The notes under the pieces are model-generated. The model did no database searches and was not told the DNA's origin. It saw nothing but the letters and a program-made list of their open reading frames with translations. A stretch of DNA of 64,000 nucleotides, taken from the NCBI GenBank assembly GCA_963779805.1, contig CAVZZN010000003.1:434001-498000 (forward strand), in the 5' to 3' direction. This DNA comes from CAIWHR01 sp963779805 (GTDB taxonomy: Bacteria > Pseudomonadota > Gammaproteobacteria > Burkholderiales > Casimicrobiaceae). Position numbers and translations under genes: made by a program. Of the stretch, positions 49,060 to 59,285 are shown one piece after another. The first letter of the stretch is position 1, and the number at the start of each line of letters is the position of its first letter.

Positions 49060-49404
49060 ATGCGTTCACGTACGTTGGCCGTCCGCTGCTTCGCGGAGCA
49101 ATCCGCGTCGGGATGGGAAGCCCACTGCGTCGACCTCGGACTGACGGTGCGCGGAGACAGCCTCGAGCGCGTGCAGCGCGAGCTCGATGTCCTCGTGCAC
49201 CGCATGCTCGACGAGGCGCTGGTCAAGCGTCGTCCGGCCGGGCGCGCCAACGCGTCGTCGCCGCGCGCCGCGGTTGCGCTGCGCCTGCGCTACTGGGGCC
49301 TGCTCCTCGCCGGCACGCTCGGCCTGCGCCGCGACGTTCTGCGCACGGGCATGCGCCGACGGCGCGCGCCGAGGGCGACGGGACGCGCGCAGGGGTTCGA
49401 GTAG
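49060..49404 (+). CDS. HicB/DUF1902-like small protein
   Basis: A 114-aa protein whose first 50 residues (VRCFAEQSASGWEAHCVDLGL, then TVRGDSLERVQRELD) look like the partial RNase H fold of HicB-type antitoxins: an acidic, drug-label-like GWxAHCxDLGL strand pair followed by a helix. The C-terminal half is very basic and has no ribbon-helix-helix motif. No HicA toxin is adjacent. GGAGGAA precedes the ATG. It may be an orphan regulator rather than a toxin-antitoxin member. Confidence 0.65.
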   Translation: MRSRTLAVRCFAEQSASGWEAHCVDLGLTVRGDSLERVQRELDVLVHRMLDEALVKRRPAGRANASSPRAAVALRLRYWGLLLAGTLGLRRDVLRTGMRRRRAPRATGRAQGFE

Positions 49405-49460
49405 GTTCATGCGTCGACGCCATGGGGCGACGGGCGTGCGTTGGCAGGAGCGAGCGGGCG

Positions 49461-49805
49461 ATGAGAACGGGTCGGCATAGTGGATCGAGCGCGGCGACGA
49501 TGCCGCTCCCTGGCTTGGAGGATTTCGGGGAGGCGTGGAACGGGCGCCGTTCGCGCGAGGCGGATCGCGCGCGCCGCGGCCGCGATGCGCACACGCCGGC
49601 GCTGTCGGGCGTGGTGAGCATCGCGCATCCCGAACGCGAGTACACTGCGCGCTACGAGCTGCGCGGCGAGTTGCTGACGGTGTATTGCGGTCTCGCGTCC
49701 AATACCGGGCAGCTCCCCGCGGGCTCTCCCTCGCCGAAGCCGCTCGCGGAGCGGCTCCTGCGCGAGCTGATCGATGCCGAACATCCGGGACTCAATCCCG
49801 CGTAA
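49461..49805 (+). CDS. Hypothetical protein
   Basis: A 114-aa frame not recognised as any family. The last 65 residues (SGVVSIAHPEREYTARYELRG through LLRELIDAEHPGLNPA) look like a folded domain with alternating beta strands and a final helix; the first 45 are Arg-rich. It lies 56 bp after the HicB-like gene. A later start cannot be excluded. Confidence 0.5.
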   Translation: MRTGRHSGSSAATMPLPGLEDFGEAWNGRRSREADRARRGRDAHTPALSGVVSIAHPEREYTARYELRGELLTVYCGLASNTGQLPAGSPSPKPLAERLLRELIDAEHPGLNPA

Positions 49806-49853
49806 CGGTCGCGGGGCCCGGCACCTCGCGTCACCACTGCGCTTCGCGTCGCC

Positions 49854-50105
49854 ATGGAAGAACGTCCACCCATCCTCTCCCCTGCTCTGCGCGCCGTCCT
49901 GCTCGTCGGCCTCAAGGAAAAGGCAGCGGACCCCGACGTGCGCCTGCACGCGCACGGCTTCCTCGATCACGTCGACGACTGGTCCGACGAGCAGCTCGCC
50001 ATCGAGGGACGCGTGTTCCTCGGCACCGACTTCCTGCTGCCGGAGCAGGCCGCCGAGCTCGAGCAATTCCTTTCGCAGCTCGACCTGCGCCTGAGCGGGC
50101 GATGA
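49854..50105 (+). CDS. Hypothetical small acidic protein
   Basis: An 83-aa protein, largely helical and acidic (ALRAVLLVGLKEKAADPDV, DWSDEQLAIEGRVFLGTDF, EQAAELEQFLSQLDLRL). I do not recognise a family. It has no signal peptide, membrane segment or motif. Amino-acid composition is protein-like and unlike the shadow frames, which supports a real gene. Confidence 0.6.
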   Translation: MEERPPILSPALRAVLLVGLKEKAADPDVRLHAHGFLDHVDDWSDEQLAIEGRVFLGTDFLLPEQAAELEQFLSQLDLRLSGR

Positions 50106-50216
50106 GCGTGTACGCAGCAGGTGCTTCGGTTTGACCCAGGTCAGCATGCGGCCGCCGCGGCACGGGTAGTTTTGAGCCCTTTTTTCCTCGAGGCCTGCGC
50201 CGCCGTACACCGCCGC

Positions 50217-50492
50217 ATGAATACGTCCCAGCGCACCGACCCGGCGAAGCCGCCGGCGCGGGCGACCATCACGGCATCGCATCGCGGCTTTCGCATCGTT
50301 GCCACGGCATCGCGCCGCATCACCGGCGCTCTGCTCGTCAACGCCGAGCTCTCCGGCGGGCCGAGCCATATCCGGCGCTGGTTCTGCGTCGCGTCGGAGG
50401 AACAGGATCTCGTCGCGGCGTGCGAGCGCTGTATCGACGACCTGCGCCGCATCATCGACGACCTGTCCGCCGCGCCCGGCGAACCGCTCTGA
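50217..50492 (+). CDS. Hypothetical protein
   Basis: A 91-aa frame starting at ATG 50217. The centre (GFRIVATASRRITGALLVNAE) reads as beta strands and the end (EEQDLVAACERCIDDLRRIID) as an amphipathic helix. No family is recognised. It is the last of four consecutive small same-strand genes. Confidence 0.5.
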   Translation: MNTSQRTDPAKPPARATITASHRGFRIVATASRRITGALLVNAELSGGPSHIRRWFCVASEEQDLVAACERCIDDLRRIIDDLSAAPGEPL

Positions 50493-50565
50493 GCGCGATA
50501 CCGTGCGGTCGCAGCGCGACCGGCACGCCGGCAGTCGATGCGCAAGCGCCTGCGTGCCAGGATTA

Positions 50566-50595
50566 CGAAGCGCCGGCCTGCGAGCCGGCGCTTCG
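50566..50595. terminator. Strong hairpin between a hypothetical gene and csbD
   Basis: A perfect 12-bp stem (CGAAGCGCCGGC/GCCGGCGCTTCG) with a 6-base loop sits 17 bases past the csbD stop, between convergent genes. There is no long T-run on either side, so it may work only weakly as a terminator. Confidence 0.55.
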
Positions 50596-50612
50596 GTCCG
50601 GCGACGACGCGG

Positions 50613-50801
50613 TCAGCGTCGGTCGCGCGAGGACTCCTTCGCTTGCTGCTCGAGATCGCCGACGCCTTTCTGCAGCTTGCCTTCGACCTGCCGGGCCGCG
50701 CCCTTCACCTGGTCGCCGATGTCGCCGGTTTCCTCGCCGACCTTGCGTTGCACCTTGCCGGCCACGTCCTTCGCAGTGCCTTTGATCTGATCGCGGTTCA
50801 T
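50613..50801 (-). CDS. CsbD-family stress protein
   Basis: A 62-aa hydrophilic protein with the CsbD pattern MNRDQIKGTAKDVAGKVQRK and GQVKGAARQVEGKLQKGVG-like repeats. The family is abundant and stress-induced in many bacteria; its molecular role is not settled. GGAGG precedes the ATG. It is the only gene on this strand in its neighbourhood. Confidence 0.92.
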   Translation of the reverse strand: MNRDQIKGTAKDVAGKVQRKVGEETGDIGDQVKGAARQVEGKLQKGVGDLEQQAKESSRDRR

Positions 50802-51092
50802 GCTGCCTCCTTCGAGGTTGACGTCCGCTGCGAGTCGCACCGGACCGAAGCTCGAAGGATGTACCGGGCGGCAGGAGCGCGCCGTCGGCGCACGCCACAC
50901 AACGGCGTAGGACGCTCTGCTACGTTCCGCGCTCCTCTCCTTCGTAAGGGCTTCACCGAGTGCAACGGCGCAGAGCATCGACGACGGATCGTAGTCTGCA
51001 ACCTGCACGCTGCGAAATGTATGTATGACTGACAGCGTGACTTCCGTCTCTCCTACAGAGTGCACATGCGCCGGGACGCCGACAATGACGCG

Positions 51093-51509
51093 ATGGCTAC
51101 GGTCCTGGTCGTCGACGACGACGAAGGCTTCGCGCGCGGGCTCGCCGAAGCGCTTCGCGCACGCGGCCACCGCGTGCTGGTCGAGAACGACGGCGATGCA
51201 GCGCTCGTCGCGATGGCCGGACAGCGCGTCGACGTTGCGCTGTGCGACATCGTGATGCCCGGCCTGCTCGGTCCCGGCTTCATGCAGAAGGCCCGCGGCA
51301 TCCACGGGCACGAGACGCTCCCCGTCGTATTCATGAGCACGCTGCCGGAAAGCCGTGTCAACGCGATGTTCGACGGCTACGCCGCGTACCTGCAGAAACC
51401 CTTCTCGATGCCCAAACTCGCCGCGACGCTCGATCACGTGCTCGCGGCGACGGTGCTGGTGTTCGCGGCCACGCCCGCGTCCCACGCCGCCGTGTTCCGC
51501 ATCCGTTGA
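51093..51509 (+). CDS. Single-domain response regulator (CheY-like receiver)
   Basis: A stand-alone receiver domain of 138 aa. It has the acidic pocket VVDDDEGF, phospho-acceptor Asp52 in LCDIVMPG, MSTLPESR with the Ser/Thr switch, and the conserved lysine in LQKPF (Lys103). No output domain and no adjacent histidine kinase are seen. ATG 51093 gives the standard receiver start; a frame from 51060 would add 11 residues. The upstream gap 50802-51092 has no other gene. Confidence 0.85.
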   Translation: MATVLVVDDDEGFARGLAEALRARGHRVLVENDGDAALVAMAGQRVDVALCDIVMPGLLGPGFMQKARGIHGHETLPVVFMSTLPESRVNAMFDGYAAYLQKPFSMPKLAATLDHVLAATVLVFAATPASHAAVFRIR

Positions 51510-51611
51510 CGGGCGTCGCACCGGCAAAGCGCGGGCAGCGACCCGCGCCCCGATCGCATACAATGCCGGCGCGCCGGTCCCGCCGCGGCGTCATTCGCTC
51601 CCACGCCGCTC

Positions 51612-52250
51612 ATGGATCCCGCCGCCGTCCTGCACTTCGTGCTTCACCCCGACCAGCAGCTCGCCGCGCTGCTGCAGCAGTACGGCACGTTCATCTACGC
51701 GATCCTGTTCGCGATCCTGTTCTGCGAAACGGGGCTCGTCGTGACGCCGTTCCTGCCCGGCGATTCGCTGCTGTTCATCGCCGGCGCGCTGTGGGCGGCC
51801 ACCGGGAACGACGTCGCGGCGCTGATGGCGGTGCTCGTCGCGGGCGCCCTCTGCGGCGACAACTGCAACTACTGGATCGGTCGCGTGATCGGCAAGAAGC
51901 TGCTGCACCGGCACGGCCGCTGGATCAACGAGCGGGCGCTGCATCGGACGGAGGCCTTCTACCGCCATCACGGCGGCAAGACGATCGTGATGGCGCGCTT
52001 CGTCCCGATCGTGCGCACGTTCGCGCCCTTCGTGGCGGGCCTCGGCCGCATGCATTACCCGCGGTTCCTCGCGTTCAGCGTCGGCGGGGCGGTGCTGTGG
52101 GTCGTGCTGCTCGTGCTCCTCGGCTACTGGTTCGGCAACGCGTCGTGGGTGAAGGAGCACTTCGGTCTGGTGACGCTCGCCATCATCGCGCTGTCCGTGA
52201 CGCCGCTCGCTGTCGAATGGGTCCGGCATCGCCGCCTGGCGCGTCCCTAG
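51612..52250 (+). CDS. DedA-family membrane protein
   Basis: A 212-aa polytopic inner-membrane protein. It has PFLPGDSLLFIAGALWA, the Arg-containing RFVPIVRTFAPFVAGLGRM motif and several membrane segments. DedA proteins act in membrane homeostasis and in some cases as phospholipid or undecaprenyl phosphate flippases. It is intact. The specific paralogue is not assigned. Confidence 0.92.
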   Translation: MDPAAVLHFVLHPDQQLAALLQQYGTFIYAILFAILFCETGLVVTPFLPGDSLLFIAGALWAATGNDVAALMAVLVAGALCGDNCNYWIGRVIGKKLLHRHGRWINERALHRTEAFYRHHGGKTIVMARFVPIVRTFAPFVAGLGRMHYPRFLAFSVGGAVLWVVLLVLLGYWFGNASWVKEHFGLVTLAIIALSVTPLAVEWVRHRRLARP

Positions 52251-52653
52251 CCGCACCCGTCCGGCCGTTGTACAGGACGCCGATGCCGGGATCCCGAGTC
52301 GGTGGATGGAGTCCGTCGGCCAGACGTCGATGCGCCGTAGGGAAAATCCTACGCTACCCCGGAAGCCGCGCCGTTGCTGCGCTGGCGCGATGCGCCTCAA
52401 TTTATCCACAGGCCCGCCACCCACAAAAACGGTGGACGACTCTGTTGATAACCGGCTCGGCCGATACGTAAGTGGCCCAGCGCATTGGGAAACGGTACGG
52501 CGCTGCAATTTGCAGCAGGCGCAAAATCAACTGAAAACAGCGGCTTGAGCCCGATTTGCACGCGTTCAGGGCGGTTGGGCGCCGCGCTGCCGGCGAGCCG
52601 AGCAGGGCGCTCGACCACGTCCGTGCGAGCTCGGTCGTCCAGGACGTTTGCGT
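52251..52653. other. Intergenic region between dedA and fnr with two DnaA-box-like sites
   Basis: No gene is seen in these 403 bases. TTATCCACA at 52402-52410 is a perfect DnaA box. TGTTGATAA at 52443-52451 reads TTATCAACA on the other strand, one mismatch from consensus, inverted 32 bases away. An imperfect palindrome CTGCAATTTGCAG lies near 52503-52515. No cluster of further boxes is apparent, so this is not an obvious origin. Confidence 0.5.
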
Positions 52654-53427
52654 TCAGGTGGCCTGCCCGCTGATCTGGCGCAGCCTGGGCTGGTCGAGGA
52701 GCTTCACCGCCCGGCCCTGGACCTGGACGACGCCTTCCTCCTGGAAGCGCGAGAAGAGCCGGCTCACCGTTTCGAGCTTCATGCCCAACAGGCTGCCGAT
52801 CTCGTTGCGCGTCATGCGCAGCACGAACTCCGTCGACGAGTAGCCGCGCTGGCGGTAGCGCTCGCCGAGATCGAGCAGGAAGCACGCGAGGCGCTGGTCG
52901 GCGCGCCTGCTGCCGAGCACGAGCATGGTCGTGTGATCGCGCGCGATCTCGCGCGAAAGGAAACGGTAGAGGTTGCGCTGCAGGGGCGGCACCGACGCGG
53001 AGAGCTCCTCGAGGCGCTCGAACGGGAGCACGCACACTTCCGTCTGTTCGAGCGCGGTGGCCTGGCAGCCGTGGTGCTGGGTCGCGATGCCGTCGAGGCC
53101 GATGATGTCGCCCAGCAGGTGATACCCCGCGACCTGCTCGTGGCCCTCCTCGGACAGCACGACCGTCTTGAGCGAGCCCATCCGCACCGCGTACAGCGCC
53201 GTGAAGGCATCCCCATCCTGGTAGAGCGCCTCGCCCTTCTGCAGCCGCACGCGCTTCCCGATGAGATCGTCGAGCTGCCGCAATTCGGAGGGCGAGAGCC
53301 CCACCGGCAGGCAGAGCTCGCGCATCGAGCACGCCGCGCAGTGCGCGCGCAGGCCCTGGAGGGTCACCAGCACGCCGGGCTGGGTCGCTCCCTTGAGCAC
53401 CGAGGACGCCGTCGGGGCGCGGTGCAT
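52654..53427 (-). CDS. fnr: FNR-family oxygen-sensing transcription regulator
   Basis: A CRP/FNR regulator of 257 aa. Cys30, Cys33 and Cys39 (CAACSMRELC) plus Cys121 (HHGCQA) match the spacing of the [4Fe-4S] ligands of E. coli FNR. A cyclic-nucleotide-type barrel (DGDAFTALYAVRMGSLKTV), a dimerisation helix and a C-terminal HTH (TRNEIGSLLGMKLETVSRL) follow. The recognition helix ETVSRL is the FNR form, so TTGAT-N4-ATCAA targets are expected. It would switch on anaerobic genes. Confidence 0.95.
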   Translation of the reverse strand: MHRAPTASSVLKGATQPGVLVTLQGLRAHCAACSMRELCLPVGLSPSELRQLDDLIGKRVRLQKGEALYQDGDAFTALYAVRMGSLKTVVLSEEGHEQVAGYHLLGDIIGLDGIATQHHGCQATALEQTEVCVLPFERLEELSASVPPLQRNLYRFLSREIARDHTTMLVLGSRRADQRLACFLLDLGERYRQRGYSSTEFVLRMTRNEIGSLLGMKLETVSRLFSRFQEEGVVQVQGRAVKLLDQPRLRQISGQAT

Positions 53428-53596
53428 CGTGGCGGGCGGGCTTGCGCAGAGGTGTGGTCATGCTGGACCGGTGAGTGCCGGGAGGTTCCCTCTTTCGTGG
53501 CCGTTTCGGCGCGTTAGTTCCGGGACGGCAATTGCGCCATTGGCAGAAGCACTGCCCAAGGGCCGGTCGTGCCGACTCCGGGGTAGCGCTCGAGTT

Positions 53597-53672
53597 TGGT
53601 GCCGGCACCAGGATTCGAACCCGGGACCAACGGTTTACAAAACCGCTGCTCTACCAGCTGAGCTATGCCGGC
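53597..53672 (-). tRNA. tRNA-Thr (anticodon TGT)
   Basis: A 76-base cloverleaf on the minus strand. The acceptor arm is GCCGGCA/TGCCGGC, the D arm GCTC/GAGC, the anticodon loop TTTGTAA (TGT, threonine) and the T arm CCGGG-TTCGAAT-CCTGG. The CCA end is encoded. It lies 16 bases after the sspB stop on the same strand and could be processed from that transcript. Confidence 0.97.
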
Positions 53673-53688
53673 GGCGCCCGCGGGCGCG

Positions 53689-54132
53689 TTACTTGATGAC
53701 CTGCAGGTGCGATGGGCGCTTGGGCTTGGCGCCGTCGGCGCCGTTGCGGTCCTCGGCCGCCGCCTGCGGCTTATCCGCGTCGACGGGCTCGGTCGCCGCC
53801 TCGAGCGAGCTCACCGCGTCCTGCGCGACGTTGAACGCGAACCCGTAGCCGGTCTCCTTGGCGAAGATCCCGGCAATCGCGGTCATCGGCACTGCGACCT
53901 CCTGCGAAACGCCGTTGAACCGCGCGTTGAACTGCACCCACTCGTTGTCGATCGTGAGGCGCCGCGTGGCGGCTCCGCTGACATTGAGCACGATCTCGCC
54001 GTTCTTGACGAAGCCCTGCGGAACTCGCGTCTGCGCATTGACCCTCACGGCCAGATAGGGGGTCAGGCCGGTGTCGGCGCACCACTCGCAGATGGCGCGC
54101 AGCAGGTACGGCTTGGCGGATTGCTCGGACAT
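53689..54132 (-). CDS. sspB: ClpXP adaptor SspB
   Basis: SspB tethers ssrA-tagged proteins to ClpXP. The 147-aa protein has the folded domain (KPYLLRAICEWCADTGLTPYL, then FNARFNGVSQEVAVPM), an acidic linker and the C-terminal ClpX-binding tail ending RPSHLQVIK. It follows sspA by 63 bp, as in many proteobacteria. Confidence 0.95.
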   Translation of the reverse strand: MSEQSAKPYLLRAICEWCADTGLTPYLAVRVNAQTRVPQGFVKNGEIVLNVSGAATRRLTIDNEWVQFNARFNGVSQEVAVPMTAIAGIFAKETGYGFAFNVAQDAVSSLEAATEPVDADKPQAAAEDRNGADGAKPKRPSHLQVIK

Positions 54133-54195
54133 GGGGAAAGTATTGGGGCGCGGCGGCGCAGGGTCAAGGCAGCCGCGCCGCCGCCCTCGACTGTC

Positions 54196-54795
54196 CTACT
54201 TGCGCATGCCGCGCTCGGCGGACGTGAGCGCTTCCGAGAACGCCGGCCGCGAGAACAGCCGCTCGGCGTACTTCATCAGCGGCGCCGCCTGCTTCGGCAT
54301 GACGATTCCGTAGTAGTCGAGGCGCCAGAGCAGCGGCGTGATCGCCACGTCGAGCATCGAGTACTCCTCGCCGAGCATGTACTTGTGCTTGGCGAACACC
54401 GGCGCGATCTGCATGAGGCTGTCGCGCACGAGGTTGCGCGCCTTCTCGACCTGCTTCTGGTTGTTGCCTTCCAGCGCGTCGATGTGGCAGAAGAGCTCCT
54501 TCTCGAAGCGGTGCAGGAACAGCCGCGCACGGGCGCGCATCACCGGGTCCGCGGGCATGAGCTGCGGGTGCGGGAAGCGCTCGTCGATGTACTCGTTGAT
54601 GATGTTGGACTCGTGCAGCACGAGATCGCGCTCGACGAGCACCGGCACCTGGTTGTAGGGATTCATCACCGCGAGGTCCTCGGGCTTGTGATCGAGGTCG
54701 ACGTCGATGATCTGGAAGTCCATCCCTTTCTCGTGCAGCACGATGCGGCAGCGTTGGCTGAAGGGATCCGTGGTCCCGGAGTAAAGGGTCATCAT
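54196..54795 (-). CDS. sspA: Stringent starvation protein A
   Basis: SspA is a glutathione-transferase-fold protein that binds RNA polymerase and alters promoter use in stationary phase. The 199-aa protein starts MMTLYSGTTDPFSQRCRIV and has DLDHKPEDLAVMNPYNQVPVL. It stands between the bc1 operon and sspB, a conserved betaproteobacterial order. Confidence 0.94.
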   Translation of the reverse strand: MMTLYSGTTDPFSQRCRIVLHEKGMDFQIIDVDLDHKPEDLAVMNPYNQVPVLVERDLVLHESNIINEYIDERFPHPQLMPADPVMRARARLFLHRFEKELFCHIDALEGNNQKQVEKARNLVRDSLMQIAPVFAKHKYMLGEEYSMLDVAITPLLWRLDYYGIVMPKQAAPLMKYAERLFSRPAFSEALTSAERGMRK

Positions 54796-54971
54796 GGCGG
54801 GGGTCTCCTGCGGCTGCGGGTGTTCCGGCGAGCTGCGCCGGCGCTAAGGCTGAACGGACAGGAGATGCGCTCCTGCTCGCGTGTCATGCGGCGACGGGCC
54901 CGCCGTTCGCGGCGCCGAGGCGCATCCCGGAACTGCGGCACGGCGCCTCCCGGCGCGCACCGCGCGTGGGG

Positions 54972-55793
54972 TCAGTGCACGTCTTTCCAGTACTCGCGCT
55001 TCATCCAGTAGGCGAAGACGAACAGCACGGCGAGATAGATCAACACCACGATGCCGAGGTTGATCCGCTTGTTCTTCGCGGGCTCGCTCATGTAGTCGAG
55101 GAAGTTCACGAGATCCGCGACCGTCGCCTGGTATTCCCCCGGGGTCATGGTGCCGGGGGTCTCGTTCTCGAGCGTGCGCACCTCGACCTTGTGCTCGCCC
55201 ACGGGCGCGATCATCACGATCTGGCGCGTGGCGAGCGCGGCGGCCTGCGCCTTCTCGTGGTCCTCGTACTCGGTGACCTTGAGGCGGTTGATCCCGCCCT
55301 GCGTCCAGAGCACGTGCGGCATGGCCACGTTCGGGAACACGAGGTTGTTCCATCCGCTCGGCGCGCTCGGGTCCCTGTAGAACGCGAGGAAGTAGTTGTA
55401 CAGCCAGTCGCGGCCGCGCACGCGCGCTTCGACCGACAGATCCGGCGGGGTCGTGCCGAACCAGCGCTTCGCATCCGCGGCGCGCATGGCCACCGTCATG
55501 GTGCTGCCGATCTTGTCGGTCGCGAACATGAGGTTGTCGCGGATCTGCGCTTCCGTGAGCCCGATGTCGGTCAGCCGGTTGTAGCGCATGTAGCGCGCGC
55601 TGTGACAGTTGAGGCAGTAGTTCACGAACGTGCGCGCCCCGCGCTGCAGCGACTCCTCGTCGAGCCGGTTGACGGGCGCGGGCGCGAGACGCAGGTCGTT
55701 GCCTTCGGAGGCGAGCGCGGGTGCGGCAATCCATGCGGCCGCGGCGAGCGCTGCGGCCATTAGCAGACGCAACGTCGACTGGAGCGTGCTCAT
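54972..55793 (-). CDS. petC: Cytochrome c1 of the bc1 complex
   Basis: PetC is the membrane-anchored heme c subunit that passes electrons from the Rieske centre to soluble cytochrome c. From ATG 55793 it is 273 aa. It has a signal peptide ending near APALAS, the heme site CLNCH (Cys60, Cys63, His64) with the SARYMRYNRL motif, and a C-terminal anchor (IVVLIYLAVLFVFAYWM). Its ATG overlaps the petB stop as ATGA. Confidence 0.96.
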   Translation of the reverse strand: MSTLQSTLRLLMAAALAAAAWIAAPALASEGNDLRLAPAPVNRLDEESLQRGARTFVNYCLNCHSARYMRYNRLTDIGLTEAQIRDNLMFATDKIGSTMTVAMRAADAKRWFGTTPPDLSVEARVRGRDWLYNYFLAFYRDPSAPSGWNNLVFPNVAMPHVLWTQGGINRLKVTEYEDHEKAQAAALATRQIVMIAPVGEHKVEVRTLENETPGTMTPGEYQATVADLVNFLDYMSEPAKNKRINLGIVVLIYLAVLFVFAYWMKREYWKDVH

Positions 55794-57063
55794 CGGACTC
55801 TCTCGGGGACGGGCTTGGTGCGGTCGCGCGCGGTGTACCACGGCATCAGCACGAAAAAGAGGAAGTAGGCGACGGTGAGGATGCGCGAGACGACGGTAGC
55901 CTTGTCGGCGCCGCCGATGAGCGGCACGGAGTCGGCGAACTGGCCCCACACGGTGTTCGGCACCGTGCCGAGGTAGCCGAGGATGAGGAAGCTCACCACG
56001 AAGATCGCCGAGCCAGGTCTTGTACAGCCCGCCGCGATAGCGGATCGACTTGACCGCGCCGCGGTCGAGCCACGGCAGGAAGAACAGGATCAGCACCGCC
56101 ACGCCCATCACCAGCACGCCCCACACCTGCGTGCCCAGCATCGACGGCACCGCGCGCAGGATGGCGTAGAACGGGGTGAAGTACCACACGGGCGCGATGT
56201 GCTCGGGCGTCTTGAGCGGATCGGCCGGGATGAAGTTGTTGGACTCGAGGAAGTAGCCGCCCATCTCCGGCAGGAAGAACACGATGATCGAGAACACGGC
56301 GAGGAAGACGACGACGCCGACGATGTCCTTCACCGAGTAGTACGGGTGGCTGTAGATGCCGTCGAGCGGAAGTCCCGTGCGCGGGGTTCTTCGGCTGCTT
56401 CTTGATCTCGATGCCGTCGGGATTGTTCGAGCCCACCTCGTGCAGCGCCATCAGGTGCACGACCACCAGCGCGGCCAGCACCAGCGGCAGCGCGATCACG
56501 TGGAAGGCGAAGAAGCGGTTGAGCGTGATGTCGGAGATGGTGTAGTCGCCGCGGATCCACACGGCGAGGTCCTCGCCGATCACCGGGATCGACGAGAAGA
56601 GGTTCACGATCACCTGCGCGCCCCAGTACGACATCTGGCCCCACGGGAGCAGGTACCCGAAGAAGGCCTCGGCCATGAGGGCGAGATAGATCACGCAGCC
56701 GATGATCCACAGGAACTCGCGCGGCTTGCGGTAGCTGCCGTACATGAGGCCGCGGAACATGTGCAGGTACACCACGACGAAGAACATCGAGGCGCCGGTG
56801 GAGTGCATGTACCGGATGAGCCAGCCCCACGACACGTCGCGCATGATGTACTCGACCGACTCGAACGCCTTGGTCGCGTCGGGCTTGTAGTTCATGGTGA
56901 GGAAGATGCCGGTGACGATCTGCATCACCAGCACCAGCGCGGCGAGCGAGCCGAAGTAGTACCAGAAGTTGAAATTCTTGGGCGCGACGTACTTGCCCCA
57001 CTGGCTTTCCCACAGCGCGGTCAGCGGGAAGCGCTCGTCGATCCAGGTGATGAACTTTTGCAT
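55790..57063 (-). CDS. petB: Cytochrome b of the bc1 complex (two frameshifts)
   Basis: PetB carries hemes bL and bH and both quinone sites. It begins MQKFITWIDERFPLTALWE. Histidine-bearing helices are in RYMHSTGASMFFVVVYLHMF and FAFHVIALPLVLAALVVVHL. Two extra bases, in the G run 56383-56386 and near 56006-56010, split it over three frames. Corrected, LPLDGIYSHPYYSVKDIVG and a C-terminus ending DRTKPVPERVR are joined, giving 423 aa, the fused cytochrome b length. Loss of this subunit would abolish the complex, so sequence error is the likely cause. Confidence 0.92.
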
Positions 57064-57091
57064 GGCCGGGTGCTGTCCTGGGAGTGTCGTG

Positions 57092-57685
57092 TCACGCCTT
57101 GCCGACGTCGTCGCCGATGGTCACGCGCGTGTCGGAAAGATACTTGTGCGGCGGGATGACGAGATTCGTCGGCGCGGGCACGCCCTTGAACACGCGTCCG
57201 GCGAGGTCGAACTTGGACTGGTGGCACGGGCAGAAGAAGCCCCCGAGCCAGTCGGGCCCGAGGTCGGCGGGCGCGATTTCCGGACGGTACGTCGGCGAGC
57301 AGCCGAGGTGGGTGCAGATGCCCACCGCGATCCACAGCTCGGGCTTGATCGAACGGACCTCGTTCTTGCAATAGGCCGGCTGCTGCGGCACCTCGGAATG
57401 CGGGTCCGAAAGGCGCGGATCGAGCTTCGGCAGGTTGGCGAGCATCTCCGGCGTGCGGCGGACCAGCCAGCACACCTTGCCGCGCCATTCGACGTCGATC
57501 TTCTGGCCAGGCTCGATCTTGCCGACGTCGACCTCGATCGGCGCACCGGCCGCCTTGGCGCGCTCGCTCGGCGCGAGCGAGATCAGGAACGGCGTGGCAG
57601 CCGCGACGGCGCCGATGCCTCCGACCACTCCGGTGGCGCCGATCAGGAACCGGCGCTTGCCGTGGTTTACATTGCCTTCCGCCAT
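57092..57685 (-). CDS. petA: Rieske iron-sulfur subunit of the bc1 complex
   Basis: PetA is the mobile [2Fe-2S] subunit. From ATG 57685 it is 197 aa. A twin-arginine motif and anchor (KRRFLIGATGVVGGIG) show Tat-dependent export. Cluster motifs are CTHLGC (Cys124, His126) and CPCH (Cys152, His155). It is the first gene of petA-petB-petC. A perfect TATAAT lies upstream at 57820-57825. Confidence 0.96.
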   Translation of the reverse strand: MAEGNVNHGKRRFLIGATGVVGGIGAVAAATPFLISLAPSERAKAAGAPIEVDVGKIEPGQKIDVEWRGKVCWLVRRTPEMLANLPKLDPRLSDPHSEVPQQPAYCKNEVRSIKPELWIAVGICTHLGCSPTYRPEIAPADLGPDWLGGFFCPCHQSKFDLAGRVFKGVPAPTNLVIPPHKYLSDTRVTIGDDVGKA

Positions 57686-57819
57686 TTCGACCTGTTCCTC
57701 GCTCGCTTGCGGCCTGTGGCTTGCGTGTGGGTTTCGCGCGGTCTGGATCGCCGAAGCGAACCACCGTCGCCCGTGCTGGAAGGAGCCGCGCTTTTCGATT
57801 GCGGGTCCCAAACCGCGAG

Positions 57820-57825
57820 ATTATA
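57820..57825 (-). promoter_or_regulatory. -10 element of the petABC operon
   Basis: A perfect TATAAT on the minus strand with a weak TTTCGG-like -35 about 17-18 bp upstream. Transcription would start near 57813, with a leader of about 130 bases. The rest of the divergent gap 57686-58037 shows no gene; a second TATAAT on the plus strand at 58010-58015 may serve the protease. Confidence 0.5.
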
Positions 57826-58037
57826 AAGGATTTACGTACCCCGCCGAAAGCCTGACCACGGCCGGGCCGCGCGCCGCGGGGCCGCGCACCGGAACGCGCG
57901 GCGGGCGATCGAGGCGGTGCCGACGCCCGCGTCGCGCCCGCTTCCAGCCACGCGTGTGCGCCCGAGTCGCACGGCACGACGCTTGCGTCGGCGCGCGCTG
58001 ACGCCACCTTATAATGGTTTCCTTTACCGGTCCCGCC

Positions 58038-59192
<1,155 letters not shown>

Positions 59193-59285
59193 GCGATCGT
59201 GCGCGGCGGTCCGGTGCCGGCGCGCCGGCATCGCCCGCGTCGATGCCGCGCGATCCGGGCCAACGCGCGCGGCCGCACGCCGCTG

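Noticed and set aside
52402..52451. A replication origin
   Set aside because: Only two boxes are present, with no dnaA, dnaN or AT-rich unwinding element nearby.
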